A DNA stretch of 64,000 bases from Natrinema sp031626495 (GTDB taxonomy: Archaea; Halobacteriota; Halobacteria; Halobacteriales; Natrialbaceae), in assembly GCF_031626495.1 (NCBI RefSeq), contig NZ_JAMQOJ010000007.1, positions 298,047 through 362,046 of the forward strand, in the 5' to 3' direction. A model generated the notes under the pieces. It did no database searches. It worked only from the letters and a program-made list of their open reading frames with translations, and was not told where the DNA came from. Below, one piece after another: positions 54,267-62,633 of this stretch. The position numbers were made by a program, and so were the translations under genes. How positions within the stretch are numbered: position 1 is the first letter of the stretch; each line of letters opens with the position of its first letter.

Positions 54267-54881
54267 TTACTCGGTCGGCAGCCGATTCCCGCGGTAGATC
54301 GCCGCGATCTCCATGTCGACCGGCTCGAGACCGACGATGACGTCGTCTTCGGTCAGCTCTTCGGCGGTCCACTCCTCGAGGAAGGCCGTCGCGTCCTCGC
54401 GGGCGGCGAACGGCCGCGGGTCGATCCCCATCGGGTCCTCGGCGGCTTGCTCGTCGGTGATGAGGACGAAATGAGCCGCGGTCGCGTCGATGAGCGATCC
54501 GGTCTCGTAGTCGGTGGTCCACGCACCGGCGATCGGCGAGTCGGGCGTCGACGAGACCTTGTAAGCGAACAGACAGCCCGGCGAGTCGAAGACCGCCGCC
54601 AGGCCGTTCTCGTGGACGAGTTGCCCCTTCCGACCGGGGTAGTCGGTTGCCGGCATACTACAGACCGCACAGCCGTGCCCCTCCGGAAACTCGAACGGTC
54701 CCTCGTCGACGTTCTCCATCGTCGGCTCGTACACCTGCGGGGGGGAGCCATCGCTATCACCGTCGCTCCCGTTCGCGGACGGACCGCCGCCGAGACAGCC
54801 CGCGACACCCCCGGCCGCGCCCGCGCCGACCGCGCGTAGCAAGCTCCGGCGCTCGAGTACGTGCGTTGGGCGATCAGTCAT
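54267..54881 (-). CDS. nosL: NosL-family lipoprotein
   Basis: From ATG 54881 this 204-residue protein has a lipobox (AGGVAGC) and the NosL copper motif CAVCSMPATDYPGRKGQLVHENG. In nitrous-oxide-reducing organisms NosL delivers copper to N2O reductase. No other nos genes were seen here, so the protein may serve another copper enzyme, or the rest of the cluster is elsewhere. The longer frame to 54908 adds residues before a signal-like start and is rejected. NosL relatives are common in haloarchaea without complete nos clusters. Confidence 0.82.
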   Translation of the reverse strand: MTDRPTHVLERRSLLRAVGAGAAGGVAGCLGGGPSANGSDGDSDGSPPQVYEPTMENVDEGPFEFPEGHGCAVCSMPATDYPGRKGQLVHENGLAAVFDSPGCLFAYKVSSTPDSPIAGAWTTDYETGSLIDATAAHFVLITDEQAAEDPMGIDPRPFAAREDATAFLEEWTAEELTEDDVIVGLEPVDMEIAAIYRGNRLPTE

Positions 54882-54971
54882 ACCCCTCTCTAGTCGCGCG
54901 ACGGGCAAAGCCGTCGTGGTTCGCCCGTCGAACGCGAACGGTCGTCGTTCCTGCCCGCTCCGGGCGACCGG

Positions 54972-55451
54972 TCACTCGAGTTGTGCTTTCGCCAACCGGT
55001 GGCGTGCGCGAAACATCGCCTCGAAACCCGGCTTCGAGACGGGTTCGACCGCGTCGCCGAGCCCGCCCAGCGGGAGTTCGTACTCGACGCGGTCTCGAAG
55101 GATCGTCCGGTCGCCGTCCGCGTGGAAGGAGTGCGTGTGCTCCCACCGGTCGAACGGACCGTAGACCATCTCGTCGCGGAAGTACGCCGAACCCGCGTTC
55201 CGCTCGCGGTCCGTAATGACGGAGGTCCAGTGCTGGCGCGGCCCCACCCCGAACGGTCGGATCGACAGCGCCACCTCCGCGCCCGGCTCGAGGACGTTCG
55301 GATTCGCTTCGCCGTCCGGCCCGATAACGCGCTCGACGCGCAGGTGCAGCCAGTCGGGCGTCACCGCCTCGAGGCCGGAGACGCGGGAGTGAAACGCCCA
55401 GACGTCTTCGAACGAGGAATCGACGGTCGTCTCGCGTTGGTACGTCGGCAT
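54972..55451 (-). CDS. SRPBCC/cyclase-dehydrase-like protein
   Basis: From ATG 55451 this 159-residue protein starts MPTYQRETTVDSSFEDVWAFHSRVSGLEAVTPDWLHL, the beginning of the SRPBCC fold, and ends with the long C-terminal helix PGFEAMFRARHRLAKAQLE. It probably binds a hydrophobic small molecule. A second SRPBCC protein is encoded at 21831. The neighbours give no clue to the ligand. Confidence 0.78.
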   Translation of the reverse strand: MPTYQRETTVDSSFEDVWAFHSRVSGLEAVTPDWLHLRVERVIGPDGEANPNVLEPGAEVALSIRPFGVGPRQHWTSVITDRERNAGSAYFRDEMVYGPFDRWEHTHSFHADGDRTILRDRVEYELPLGGLGDAVEPVSKPGFEAMFRARHRLAKAQLE

Positions 55452-55517
55452 GGCTCTCACTACGGTAGCCAGCGGGAAAACGTAGGCCCCGACGATCGGT
55501 GGCGACGGATCCGAACG

Positions 55518-55946
55518 TTACTTCAGCCGCTCCTGCAGGAAAGACGGATGCGCCGCGGTTACCCCCTCGATCTCGAGCAGTGACTCGGAGATTATCTCGC
55601 CCAGCGCATCGCCGTCCTCGGCGCGCACTTCGGCCATCAGCATGTGGTCGCCGCTGGAGCTGTACAGCGCCTCGACCTCCTCGAGATCCTTGATCGCCTT
55701 CGTCGCCTCGACGTAGCGTTCGCTCGCCACGTCGAGCCCCACCAGCGCGATCGTCTGGCTCGAGAGCTTCTTCGGGTCGATGTCGGCCGAGTAGCCGACG
55801 ATGACTCCCTCCTCCTCGAGCTGATTGATGTATTTCCGGACCGTCGGTTTCGATACGTTCGCCCGCTCGGCGATCTCGGCGTAGGACGCTTGCGCGTCCT
55901 CCTCGAGGACCTCGAGGATACGATCTTCCGTCGCCTGGGTACTCAT
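55518..55946 (-). CDS. Lrp/AsnC family transcriptional regulator
   Basis: From ATG 55946 this 142-residue protein has the Lrp HTH (residues 4-50: EDRILEVLEEDAQASYAEIAERANVSKPTVRKYINQLEEEGVI) and a C-terminal RAM ligand-binding domain (about 65-140, with EVEALYSSSGDHMLMAEV). These proteins sense amino acids or other effectors and control metabolic operons. It lies near the porAB genes on the same strand; whether it regulates them is inference. The longer frame to 56189 reads into the promoter and is rejected. An AT-rich stretch directly upstream of the ATG suggests a leaderless message. Confidence 0.88.
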   Translation of the reverse strand: MSTQATEDRILEVLEEDAQASYAEIAERANVSKPTVRKYINQLEEEGVIVGYSADIDPKKLSSQTIALVGLDVASERYVEATKAIKDLEEVEALYSSSGDHMLMAEVRAEDGDALGEIISESLLEIEGVTAAHPSFLQERLK

Positions 55947-56298
55947 GTGAGTATGTTTTGCTCCGGCGGAAAAATATCTTTTGTATACGAAAACGACGGA
56001 TATCTGATTTGAAGGGGTCGATATTACGGGTGGTGAACGCACGACCGCCTGCTCTCTTAGCAGTCCCCTATCTCCTGTCGTCGTACGATCGAGCCGGATC
56101 TCGTCAGCGGTCTCGGCTGGGTTCGCTGCGGGATGGCGGTGCCGGGTCTCGGCTCGGTCATCGCGCTTCGCGGTCGGGTAGGCCTCCACACGAACTACGA
56201 CGGGTCGGTCGATCCGGCCAGCGCCTCTCGGTGGAACGGCACTGTTCGTGGGCGCGCTCGTCGTCGCCCGTGAGTCGATCGAGTAGTGTGAGCGCGGA
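55947..56298. other. Intergenic region, promoter of the Lrp gene
   Basis: This 352-nt stretch between the Lrp and GNAT genes contains AT-rich sequence next to the Lrp start (aaaaatatcttttgtata, 55970-55987) that should hold its promoter. The rest is GC-rich and has an open frame (55958-56317, plus strand) with no recognisable protein features. No tRNA or clear repeat was found. Confidence 0.5.
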
Positions 56299-56805
56299 TC
56301 AGAGCCGCTTCTCGTAGACGTACTCCTCGACTTCCGGCTTCAGGTCGCTATCCTGGACCCCGATCCGTTCGAAGCCGGCTGATTCGTAGAACGAGACGCC
56401 CACCTCGTTGTCGGCGAGGACGGCGAGCAACAGCCGATCGTATTCCTCGCTGAGGTAGTCTTGGACGCGCTCGAGCAGCACTGTACCGATTCCGTCGCCC
56501 CACCGGTCGGGACGGACGTAGATCCGGTTTAGCGACGCGACCGAAGGTCGCTCGCGGTGTGGACCGGCATGCGCGAAGCCGACGGGTTCGTCCGCTTCTT
56601 CGGCGATCAGGAAGACGGCGTCCTCACGGTCACGCGCCTCGGAAATCGACGCCCTGAGGTCGTCGAGTGTGTACCACTGGTCGATCGTCTCTGTAACGGT
56701 CTCGTCTCCGAGAATCGGATCGTACGCGGCGTGCCAGCTCTCGCGAGCGATCTCACGGATTGCCGTCGCGTCGTCCGAGACTGCACATCGAACGTTCGGC
56801 GACAC
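56299..56805 (-). CDS. GNAT N-acetyltransferase
   Basis: From the GTG at 56805 this 168-residue protein has the GNAT acetyl-CoA site: NRIYVRPDRWGDGIGTVLLERVQDYL (motif A) and VSFYESAGFERIG (motif B). The N-terminus RCAVSDDATAIREIARESWHAAYDPILG is typical of the family. It transfers an acetyl group to an unknown amine substrate. The start is not certain: the frame extends much further upstream but runs through the porB gene, so a start near 56805 is required. It ends the porAB group on the same strand with a 167-nt gap. Confidence 0.78.
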   Translation of the reverse strand: MSPNVRCAVSDDATAIREIARESWHAAYDPILGDETVTETIDQWYTLDDLRASISEARDREDAVFLIAEEADEPVGFAHAGPHRERPSVASLNRIYVRPDRWGDGIGTVLLERVQDYLSEEYDRLLLAVLADNEVGVSFYESAGFERIGVQDSDLKPEVEEYVYEKRL

Positions 56806-56972
56806 GTCGTTTCGTTTGACACCCCGACGACAAATAGCTTCTCGGCTCAGATACTCGTGAGTCCGACAACGGATTCGCGGCTCTCGCAGCCGACGAGACG
56901 GTTGCGGTCGGCTCGTTGCCGGAACCGGTGACGGGACAAAAAACGAATCGTCGGGTCGCCGTGCGGTCGGTT

Positions 56973-57908
56973 TTAGGTGTGGCGCTCGAGCAGGTCGTAG
57001 CTGCGCTCCCACTCGGCGTCGTCGTCGAAGTAGCGCTCTGCCAGCGGCTGGTCGGGCATCTCGCCGACGGCGTGTTTCTCCTCGGAGTAGGAGTGACGGT
57101 CCTCGTCGACGTAGTAGCGGCCGGTCAGGACGGTGCCCTCGTTGAGGACGTCCTCGGTCTCGTACATCATCTCGGCGGCCTCGCGTCGGTCGGTAACGTC
57201 GAAATCGTAGTCGTCGGACTCCTGGACGTCGATGTACGGGACGTACTGACGGGCGTCCTTGTTCCACGTCGGACACTGCGTGAGGAAGTCGATGTGGGCG
57301 AAGCCGTCGTGTTCGATAGCCTCTTTGATGATCTCCTTGGCCTGATTCGGGTTGACGGCGGCGGTCCGGGCGATGTAACTCGCGCCGGCGTTCAGCGACA
57401 GCGATAGCGGCCGCAGCGGCGTCTTCGCGCTGCCCGAGGGCTGGGTCTTCGACTTGTGACCCTTCGGGCTGGTCGGGGACGTCTGGCCCTTCGTTAGCCC
57501 GAAGATTTCGTTGTTGAACACGATGTAGGTCATGTCGTGGTTCTCCCGGGCTGTGTGGATGAAGTGGTTCCCGCCGATCCCGTAGCCGTCGCCGTCGCCG
57601 CCGGCGGCGATGACCTCGAGTTCGGGGTTCGCGAGCTTCGCGGCGCGAGCCACGGGCAGCGAGCGGCCGTGAATCGTGTGGAAGCCGTACGTGTCCAGAT
57701 AGCTGTTCAGTTTGCCGGAACAGCCGATCCCGGTGACGGTCAGCACCTCCTCGGGGTTCTTGCCGACCTCCGGCAGGGCCTGTTTCAGCGCCTTCAGGAC
57801 GCCGAAGTCGCCACAACCTGGACACCAGGTTGGCTGCGGTTCGACACCGGGCGTGAACTCGTCCCGGTCGATCTCTCGTTCCGCTCCGATCGCGTTGAAT
57901 GCACTCAT
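56973..57908 (-). CDS. porB: 2-oxoacid:ferredoxin oxidoreductase beta subunit (PorB type)
   Basis: This 311-residue subunit binds thiamine pyrophosphate and an iron-sulfur cluster. Motifs: CPGCGDFGVLKALKQALPE and GIGCSGKLNSY (cysteines), then AGGDGDGYGIGGNHFIHTARENHDMTYIVFNNEIFGLTKGQTSPTS, the TPP and 2-oxoacid binding stretch. Together with the alpha subunit it decarboxylates a 2-oxoacid to acyl-CoA and reduces ferredoxin; haloarchaea use it in place of pyruvate dehydrogenase. It starts two nucleotides after the alpha gene. Assignment to pyruvate rather than 2-oxoglutarate is from similarity to PorB as remembered. Confidence 0.9.
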   Translation of the reverse strand: MSAFNAIGAEREIDRDEFTPGVEPQPTWCPGCGDFGVLKALKQALPEVGKNPEEVLTVTGIGCSGKLNSYLDTYGFHTIHGRSLPVARAAKLANPELEVIAAGGDGDGYGIGGNHFIHTARENHDMTYIVFNNEIFGLTKGQTSPTSPKGHKSKTQPSGSAKTPLRPLSLSLNAGASYIARTAAVNPNQAKEIIKEAIEHDGFAHIDFLTQCPTWNKDARQYVPYIDVQESDDYDFDVTDRREAAEMMYETEDVLNEGTVLTGRYYVDEDRHSYSEEKHAVGEMPDQPLAERYFDDDAEWERSYDLLERHT

Positions 57909-57910
57909 AG

Positions 57911-59815
57911 TTAGTCACCTACAGCGGGTTCGATCCGCACCTGTGCGGTCGGTTGCCGATCCTCCTCCTCGAGATTGACCTCGTAGCCTTCGACGACCTC
58001 GGCGGGTTCGAAGGGGTTGCCGTTGTACTTCAGGAGGCTGGTCAATTTGTCACCGAAGCGGCCCAGTTCCTTCTGGATCAGTCCGCGGAACTGCGCGGTG
58101 GCGTTCATCTCGACGACCATCGCTTCGTCGACGCTCTCCAGGAACTCGGTCAGTTCCGCCTCGGGGAACGGCATCATGTCGGAGACGCCGAGTCCTTTGA
58201 CGGAGTGGCCGTTCTCGTTGAGCCGTTCGACGGCCTCGCGGACGGCCCCCTGACTCGAACCCCACGTGATGATACCGTACTCGGCCGTCTCGTCGCCGAA
58301 GTACGTCTGGTTGGAGGCGTGTTCCTCGTCGAGTTCCTCGCGGATGGACTCGAGTTTCTCGATGCGCCGGGTCATCTGGGCGACGCGGTTGTCGGGGTCC
58401 TCGCTGATGTGGCCGACGGGGCTGTGTTCGTTGCCGGTCGCGAGGTAGCGCCCGCCCTGCTGGCCGGGCAGCGATCGCGGGGCGACGTTGTTCTCGGCGT
58501 CCTCGTAGTTGAACCGCTTGAACTTCCCGCTCGCGTCGTGTGCGGCCTCTTTGAGTTCCTCCTCGGTCAGCGTCGCGCCCAGATCCGGTGCGGGCTCGCG
58601 GTCGAAGAACTCGACGTCGACGTTCGTGTTCTCGCCGGAGAGCTTCTGGTCGTAGATGATGATCGACGGGATCTGGTAGTCCCACGCGATTTCGAAGGCG
58701 AGTCGCGTCTGCTCGTAGGCCTCCTCGATGTTGCCGGGAGCGAAGACGACCCGCGAGGAGTCGCCCTGACTGGTGTAGAGGACGAACTCGAGGTCGCCCT
58801 GTTCGGGTTTCGTCGGCATCCCTGTCGAGGGGCCGGCCCGCATCGATTCGACGAGCACGAGCGGCGTTTCGGTCATTTCGGCGAGCCCGAGCGGTTCGCT
58901 CATCAGTGCGAAGCCGCCACCGGACGAGCCGGACATGGCCTTCGCGCCGGCGTGGCTCGCGCCGAGTGCGAGCGCCGCGGCGGCGATCTCGTCTTCGACC
59001 TGTTCGGAGACGCCGCCCATGTCGGGGAAGTTCTGCGTGAGGATGGTGAACACGTCCGTCCACGGCGTCATCGGATAGCCGGCGATAAACCGGCAGCCGG
59101 CGTCGATCGCGCCGTAGGCGATCGCGTTCGACCCCGACAGCAGCGCCTGTTCGGTGTCGTGAGAGCCCTCCGGTGCGCGCAACTCGTGCTCGAAGTCGTA
59201 CTCCTCGTTGATGGTGTCGTAGGCCTCGTGGAGGATCTCGAGGTTCGCCTCGAGGATATCCCCGCCCATGGCGTCGGACATCAGATCCTCGATGTGCTCG
59301 AGGTCCATGTCGAGCAGCGCCGCGGTGACGCCGACGCCGGCAGTGTTTCGCATGACCTCGCGGCCGTGCTCGCGGGCAAGCGCCCGGAGGTCCATCGGGA
59401 AGACGTGCCAGTTGTTCTCCTCGGCGCGGGCCTCGAGATCGATATCGGCGACCTCCTCGTCGTCGATGAGCCCCTCGTCGTAGACGATGATCCCGCCCTC
59501 GCGGAGATCGTCCAGGTTCTCCGAGAGCGGTTTGATCTCTTCGTTCCCGTAGTAGGCCTCTTCCTGCGGGTTGCGGGCGAACGAATCGCCCAGTGCCAGC
59601 AGGAAGTTGTAGCCGTCGCCGCGTGACTGTACCTCGTGGTCCGCGGCCCGGATCTCGACGTAGGTGTGGCCGCCCCGGATCCGCGACGGGTAGTGGCGGT
59701 GGGTGAACACGTCGAGTCCCGAGCGCATCAGCGCCTTGGCAAAGTTCTGGCTCGTCGAGTCGATTCCGTCGCCGGAACCGCCCGCGATTCGCCAGATGAG
59801 TTCGTCGCTAGTCAT
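57911..59815 (-). CDS. porA: 2-oxoacid:ferredoxin oxidoreductase alpha subunit (PorA type, gamma-alpha fusion)
   Basis: This 634-residue subunit joins a gamma domain (about residues 1-190, with ELIWRIAGGSGDGIDSTSQNFAKALMRSG) to the alpha domain (with YPMTPWTDVFTILTQ, then GASHAGAKAMSGSSGGGFALMSEPLG). The 634-residue gamma-alpha fusion is the usual haloarchaeal layout. It works with the beta subunit encoded directly downstream. The start ATG 59815 leaves a 219-nt gap upstream which should hold the operon promoter. A KorA identity cannot be excluded from sequence alone. Confidence 0.9.
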   Translation of the reverse strand: MTSDELIWRIAGGSGDGIDSTSQNFAKALMRSGLDVFTHRHYPSRIRGGHTYVEIRAADHEVQSRGDGYNFLLALGDSFARNPQEEAYYGNEEIKPLSENLDDLREGGIIVYDEGLIDDEEVADIDLEARAEENNWHVFPMDLRALAREHGREVMRNTAGVGVTAALLDMDLEHIEDLMSDAMGGDILEANLEILHEAYDTINEEYDFEHELRAPEGSHDTEQALLSGSNAIAYGAIDAGCRFIAGYPMTPWTDVFTILTQNFPDMGGVSEQVEDEIAAAALALGASHAGAKAMSGSSGGGFALMSEPLGLAEMTETPLVLVESMRAGPSTGMPTKPEQGDLEFVLYTSQGDSSRVVFAPGNIEEAYEQTRLAFEIAWDYQIPSIIIYDQKLSGENTNVDVEFFDREPAPDLGATLTEEELKEAAHDASGKFKRFNYEDAENNVAPRSLPGQQGGRYLATGNEHSPVGHISEDPDNRVAQMTRRIEKLESIREELDEEHASNQTYFGDETAEYGIITWGSSQGAVREAVERLNENGHSVKGLGVSDMMPFPEAELTEFLESVDEAMVVEMNATAQFRGLIQKELGRFGDKLTSLLKYNGNPFEPAEVVEGYEVNLEEEDRQPTAQVRIEPAVGD

Positions 59816-60034
59816 AGGTGGATCAGTGGCCGATGGGCCGACCGTATCCGGATTTTCGCGCTACCGGACCTAAAGCCTTTGCTATAGATTACCAAGGATC
59901 TTTCGTGAAGAATGGACGTACACTTAAGAATATGTGTTAAAGACCATTATACTCTGCAGGTAGATGCCGGAAGATCGTTACAATCGTCGGGAACCCCTGG
60001 TCCGTTTCCCGCCGTTGTATCCGGCGCATGGAGG

Positions 60035-60829
60035 TCATCGGGTCCCGGGCTCACGCTCGAGTCCCTCGGGTTTGACCGGCTCCAGACCGAATTCCTCGAC
60101 GAACTCGGTCAGGAAGTCGGCGCGCTCGCCGATCTCGCTCGGGTGGTGCGAGTCGGTTCCGAGGGTGACGGCCACGTCGTGTTCGCGCAGGACGGAGAGA
60201 AACGTCTCGGAGGGGTGGACGATCTCGGCATCCGTCAGCGCTCGTCCCGCGTTGATCTCGGGGATCGTCCGCGAATCGGCCAGTGCCTGCGCGACGCGGT
60301 GGTAGTGCTCTTCGGTCGCCCGACCTCGGAGCGGCCCCGTCCGCTCGAGGAGGTCGAGGTGGGCCGCGATATCGAACAGTTCGGACTCGACGAGCGCGAC
60401 GAGTTCGTCGAAATACTGGTCGACCACTGCGTCGCGCTCCGCATCGGACATCGACCTGAAGTGAGACGCGATCTGTACGTTCTTTCCGTCGACGTCGTGG
60501 ACGCTCCCCGTCGCATAGTCGAACCCCGCCTCCGAGAGGAAGGCGTCGATGGCCGCCTCGTCGCGCCGATCGTAGTCCATCTCGACTGCGTCGTAGATGT
60601 CGATCTCGAAGTCCTCCCGCAACCGTTCGATCCCCTGCCGACGGCGCTCGTGGGTGAGATCGAGGTTGAACCCGTAGACGCTCCGCATGGACTCGTGGCG
60701 CTCGCGCGATGCCACGTTGCAGTGGTCCGCGAAGCCGACGCCCTCGAGGCCGGCCGACTCGGCGGCGCGGACCATGCCTCTGAGGAAGTCGCCGTCCGAG
60801 TAGTTCGAGTGGACGTGAAAATCCCGCAT
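60035..60829 (-). CDS. PHP-domain phosphoesterase
   Basis: This 264-residue protein begins MRDFHVHSNYSDGDFLRGMVRAAESAGLEGVGFADHCN, the first PHP metal-binding motifs (HxH, then DH). Later ASHFRSM, DIAAHLDLL and TLGTDSHHPSEIGE supply the remaining ligands. The family includes histidinol phosphatases and other phosphoesterases that use three metals. The precise substrate is unknown. Its start is at ATG 60829, and the region upstream is the edge of the accessory island. Confidence 0.87.
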   Translation of the reverse strand: MRDFHVHSNYSDGDFLRGMVRAAESAGLEGVGFADHCNVASRERHESMRSVYGFNLDLTHERRRQGIERLREDFEIDIYDAVEMDYDRRDEAAIDAFLSEAGFDYATGSVHDVDGKNVQIASHFRSMSDAERDAVVDQYFDELVALVESELFDIAAHLDLLERTGPLRGRATEEHYHRVAQALADSRTIPEINAGRALTDAEIVHPSETFLSVLREHDVAVTLGTDSHHPSEIGERADFLTEFVEEFGLEPVKPEGLEREPGTR

Positions 60830-61335
60830 ACGTTGCCGACCACGAGTAAGGGGTTAGATGTTACGCTCGCGGAACAGGGCGTTATCTTCGGCCACCGAGA
60901 CGCGAACTGGTTTCCCACCATGCGTGCGAATCTGACGCTGGTGTTTCTATCAACTACCGGTGGAGATTGCCGAGTCGTGCTGAATACAGGGCGCGAATGT
61001 ATCACGAGACGCCGCTCAATATGTAAAATACATTATTTCTAAGTGCAGATTAATGACATATAACAGAGATTAGCTATCTGGAAGTATCCGCCAATATTAG
61101 CATATAAAGTACAGGCACCTATGTATTATAACAACCGCATCTTTTTCCTAGTGCATGTCTCACTTGGGCAATTACTGAAGCTGAGCAGGTGTATTTATAT
61201 AATGGAGATATTGACGATCAGTTGTTAATCGAAATAGAGTTAAGATACGTGGGAGCGTTTATATATTGTACATCTCACATGATGCTTGCGATGCGAACTG
61301 TAGAGATGTATCTTCAATAACCAATTGGCGAAAAA
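60830..61335. other. Intergenic region, left edge of the AT-rich island
   Basis: This 506-nt region changes from GC-rich to AT-rich at about 61020. It contains one copy of a 19-nt repeat (60980-60998: ctgaatacagggcgcgaat); the second is at 62948-62966. No gene, tRNA or CRISPR repeat was recognised. AT-rich stretches such as tttatatattg near 61258 may be a promoter for the small gene at 61336. Confidence 0.55.
60980..60998 (+). repeat. Left 19-nt direct repeat bordering the AT-rich island
   Basis: ctgaatacaGGgcgcgaat matches ctgaatacaTAgcgcgaat at 62948-62966 in 17 of 19 positions, in the same orientation, about 1.97 kb apart. The enclosed DNA is much more AT-rich than the chromosome on the left. 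This may be an attachment or recombination duplication, or the end of two related mobile elements. Confidence 0.45.
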
Positions 61336-61608
61336 ATGACAAAATTAAATGTTAAAAAATCTCGGCGGTCACTATTACGAATAGTAGTTTCCGCACTGAT
61401 TGCACTACTCGGTATATCGAGTACTGCATCAGCAGAGGAAGACAAGAAGACTGAGCCGCCGAAGAAGGAACCACCGGAAAAGAAACTACCGCCGAAGAAG
61501 GAACCACCGGAAAAGAAACTACCGCCGAAGAAGGAACCACCGGAAAAGAAACTACCGCCGAAGAAGGAATCACCGGAACCACCGAAAAAGAAACTAGGAG
61601 AGGAATAG
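61336..61608 (+). CDS. Secreted Pro/Lys tandem-repeat protein
   Basis: This 90-residue protein has a signal-like N-terminus (RRSLLRIVVSALIALLGISSTASA, cleavage probably after ASA near residue 33) and a mature part made of PPKKEPPEKKL repeats, then ESPEPPKKKLGEE. The repeats are encoded by tandem 33-nt units (61456-61554 plus part of a fourth). The product is strongly basic and proline-rich, which is unusual for an exported haloarchaeal protein. The codon usage is AT-biased and unlike the neighbours. Possible roles are a wall or adhesin-like stalk or a toxin-like peptide; none is supported. Confidence 0.6.
   Translation: MTKLNVKKSRRSLLRIVVSALIALLGISSTASAEEDKKTEPPKKEPPEKKLPPKKEPPEKKLPPKKEPPEKKLPPKKESPEPPKKKLGEE
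61456..61578 (+). repeat. Tandem 33-nt repeats coding PPKKEPPEKKL
   Basis: Three identical 33-nt units at 61456-61488, 61489-61521 and 61522-61554, followed by a partial fourth (61555-61578) with one T for C change. The unit begins ccgccgaagaaggaaccacc. Identity at the DNA level implies recent duplication by slippage or recombination. There are no spacers, so this is not a CRISPR array. Confidence 0.85.
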
Positions 61609-61670
61609 CCTGTATACTGACAGTGCTAATAGAGAGACAGGGATCACCCGCTACTATTTTAAGAGGAATT

Positions 61671-61812
61671 GAGCCTTGTTTAGACGCTCCCGAATGGACG
61701 AGATAGGAACCATTTCGTCCAACCAGAACCCGGTGATGAGCACCTCCCGATTCTATTTCGCATTTAGAGGACAAAACGTAAGAGTCGATTTGTGCCGCGT
61801 CTAAACAAGGCT
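61671..61812. mobile_element. 142-bp MITE with 16-bp terminal inverted repeats and 8-bp target duplication
   Basis: The left end agccttgtttagacgc (61672-61687) is matched exactly by the reverse complement at the right end (61797-61812). The element is flanked by GAGGAATT (61663-61670 and 61813-61820), an 8-bp target duplication with one extra G beside the left repeat. It has no transposase. The terminal repeat resembles the gccttgtttgaacgcg at 63885-63900 at the end of an IS5-like transposase gene, which suggests a non-autonomous element mobilised by that family. Confidence 0.8.
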
Positions 61813-61868
61813 GAGGAATTTTATTGGAGCCAACAACGAACTCTAATTGTTCAAACCATTAGAGGGGA

Positions 61869-62633
61869 TCACGGTTCGAGATTCCGAAATACGCGATAGG
61901 TGTCAATCTCGGTTGATTTTGAAGCAATCTGCTTGAAACCAAGTCTGGTAAAGATGGTGTTCCACTCTCGGTAGAACAGCGGGAAGTCGTCAATATTGTC
62001 CACCGCTACCAGCCGGTCGGCGCTGTTTTCGTTTTCTATCGTAATGAGATAATCGCTCGTAATCCGTGTCAACTCGTCGAAAACCCACTCGTTGTCCGGA
62101 TGGATATGTTGGAGTGTCTCAACTGAGAATACGACATCAAACTGGTTGTCCTCAAAGGTGGGTACGATTTCTTCGATTGCATCAAGATAGAATGTCCCGT
62201 CGGCAGCGAGGGGTGGGTAGGTGTTCTCCATGATACCGAGTGCTTCCTTGTTGATCTCGATACCGTACAAGTTCTTATAGCCCTGTTCGCGGAGGTGAGC
62301 GAGATTCCGTCCTGCACTGCATCCAAGTTCCAAGATAGCCGCATCTAAATCAACAGAATCATCGAGAATGCTGTGAATCCATTCACTTCCGTCGTCTGGA
62401 CCGAGATTAGCATAAAAGTCCGGCGAATAGTCTCCGGATCGTTCCGCCCAGTGGTTGTGGATCTCGGCAGGTTCCATCAGCATGGCATCCAGATCTAATA
62501 GGAAGTCTTCAAAAGATTCACGTACAGTATACGGTCTCGTACGTATGAATTCAACAATTCCTTTCTCTCTAAGTGAATCCAATTGAGTCTTTGCGCTGAC
62601 CATCCCCTTTTTTCTGATTTTCGAAATTTCCAT
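61869..62633 (-). CDS. SAM-dependent methyltransferase of the accessory island
   Basis: This 254-residue protein has SAM-binding motif I ILELGCSAGRNLAHLREQGYKNLYGIEINKEAL (about residues 98-130), typical of class I methyltransferases, then VVFSVETLQHIHPDNEWVFDELTRIT. The N-terminal segment has basic residues (EISKIRKKGMVSAKTQL). Codon usage is AT-richer than elsewhere, which fits horizontal transfer. Such genes often lie in cell-surface polysaccharide islands, but no glycosyltransferases are next to it. The acceptor is unknown. Confidence 0.8.
   Translation of the reverse strand: MEISKIRKKGMVSAKTQLDSLREKGIVEFIRTRPYTVRESFEDFLLDLDAMLMEPAEIHNHWAERSGDYSPDFYANLGPDDGSEWIHSILDDSVDLDAAILELGCSAGRNLAHLREQGYKNLYGIEINKEALGIMENTYPPLAADGTFYLDAIEEIVPTFEDNQFDVVFSVETLQHIHPDNEWVFDELTRITSDYLITIENENSADRLVAVDNIDDFPLFYREWNTIFTRLGFKQIASKSTEIDTYRVFRNLEP

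Noticed and set aside
57953..59626. A 557-codon open frame on the plus strand
   Set aside because: It is antisense to porA; composition is Val/Leu/Arg/Asp-rich shadow sequence without motifs.
56973..59815. 2-oxoglutarate:ferredoxin oxidoreductase (KorAB)
   Set aside because: Subunit lengths and the N-terminus of the beta subunit look more like haloarchaeal PorB. A comparison with known KorB and PorB would decide.
61456..61578. Possible CRISPR-like repeats
   Set aside because: The 33-nt units are contiguous without spacers and lie in a coding frame; they are a coding tandem repeat.
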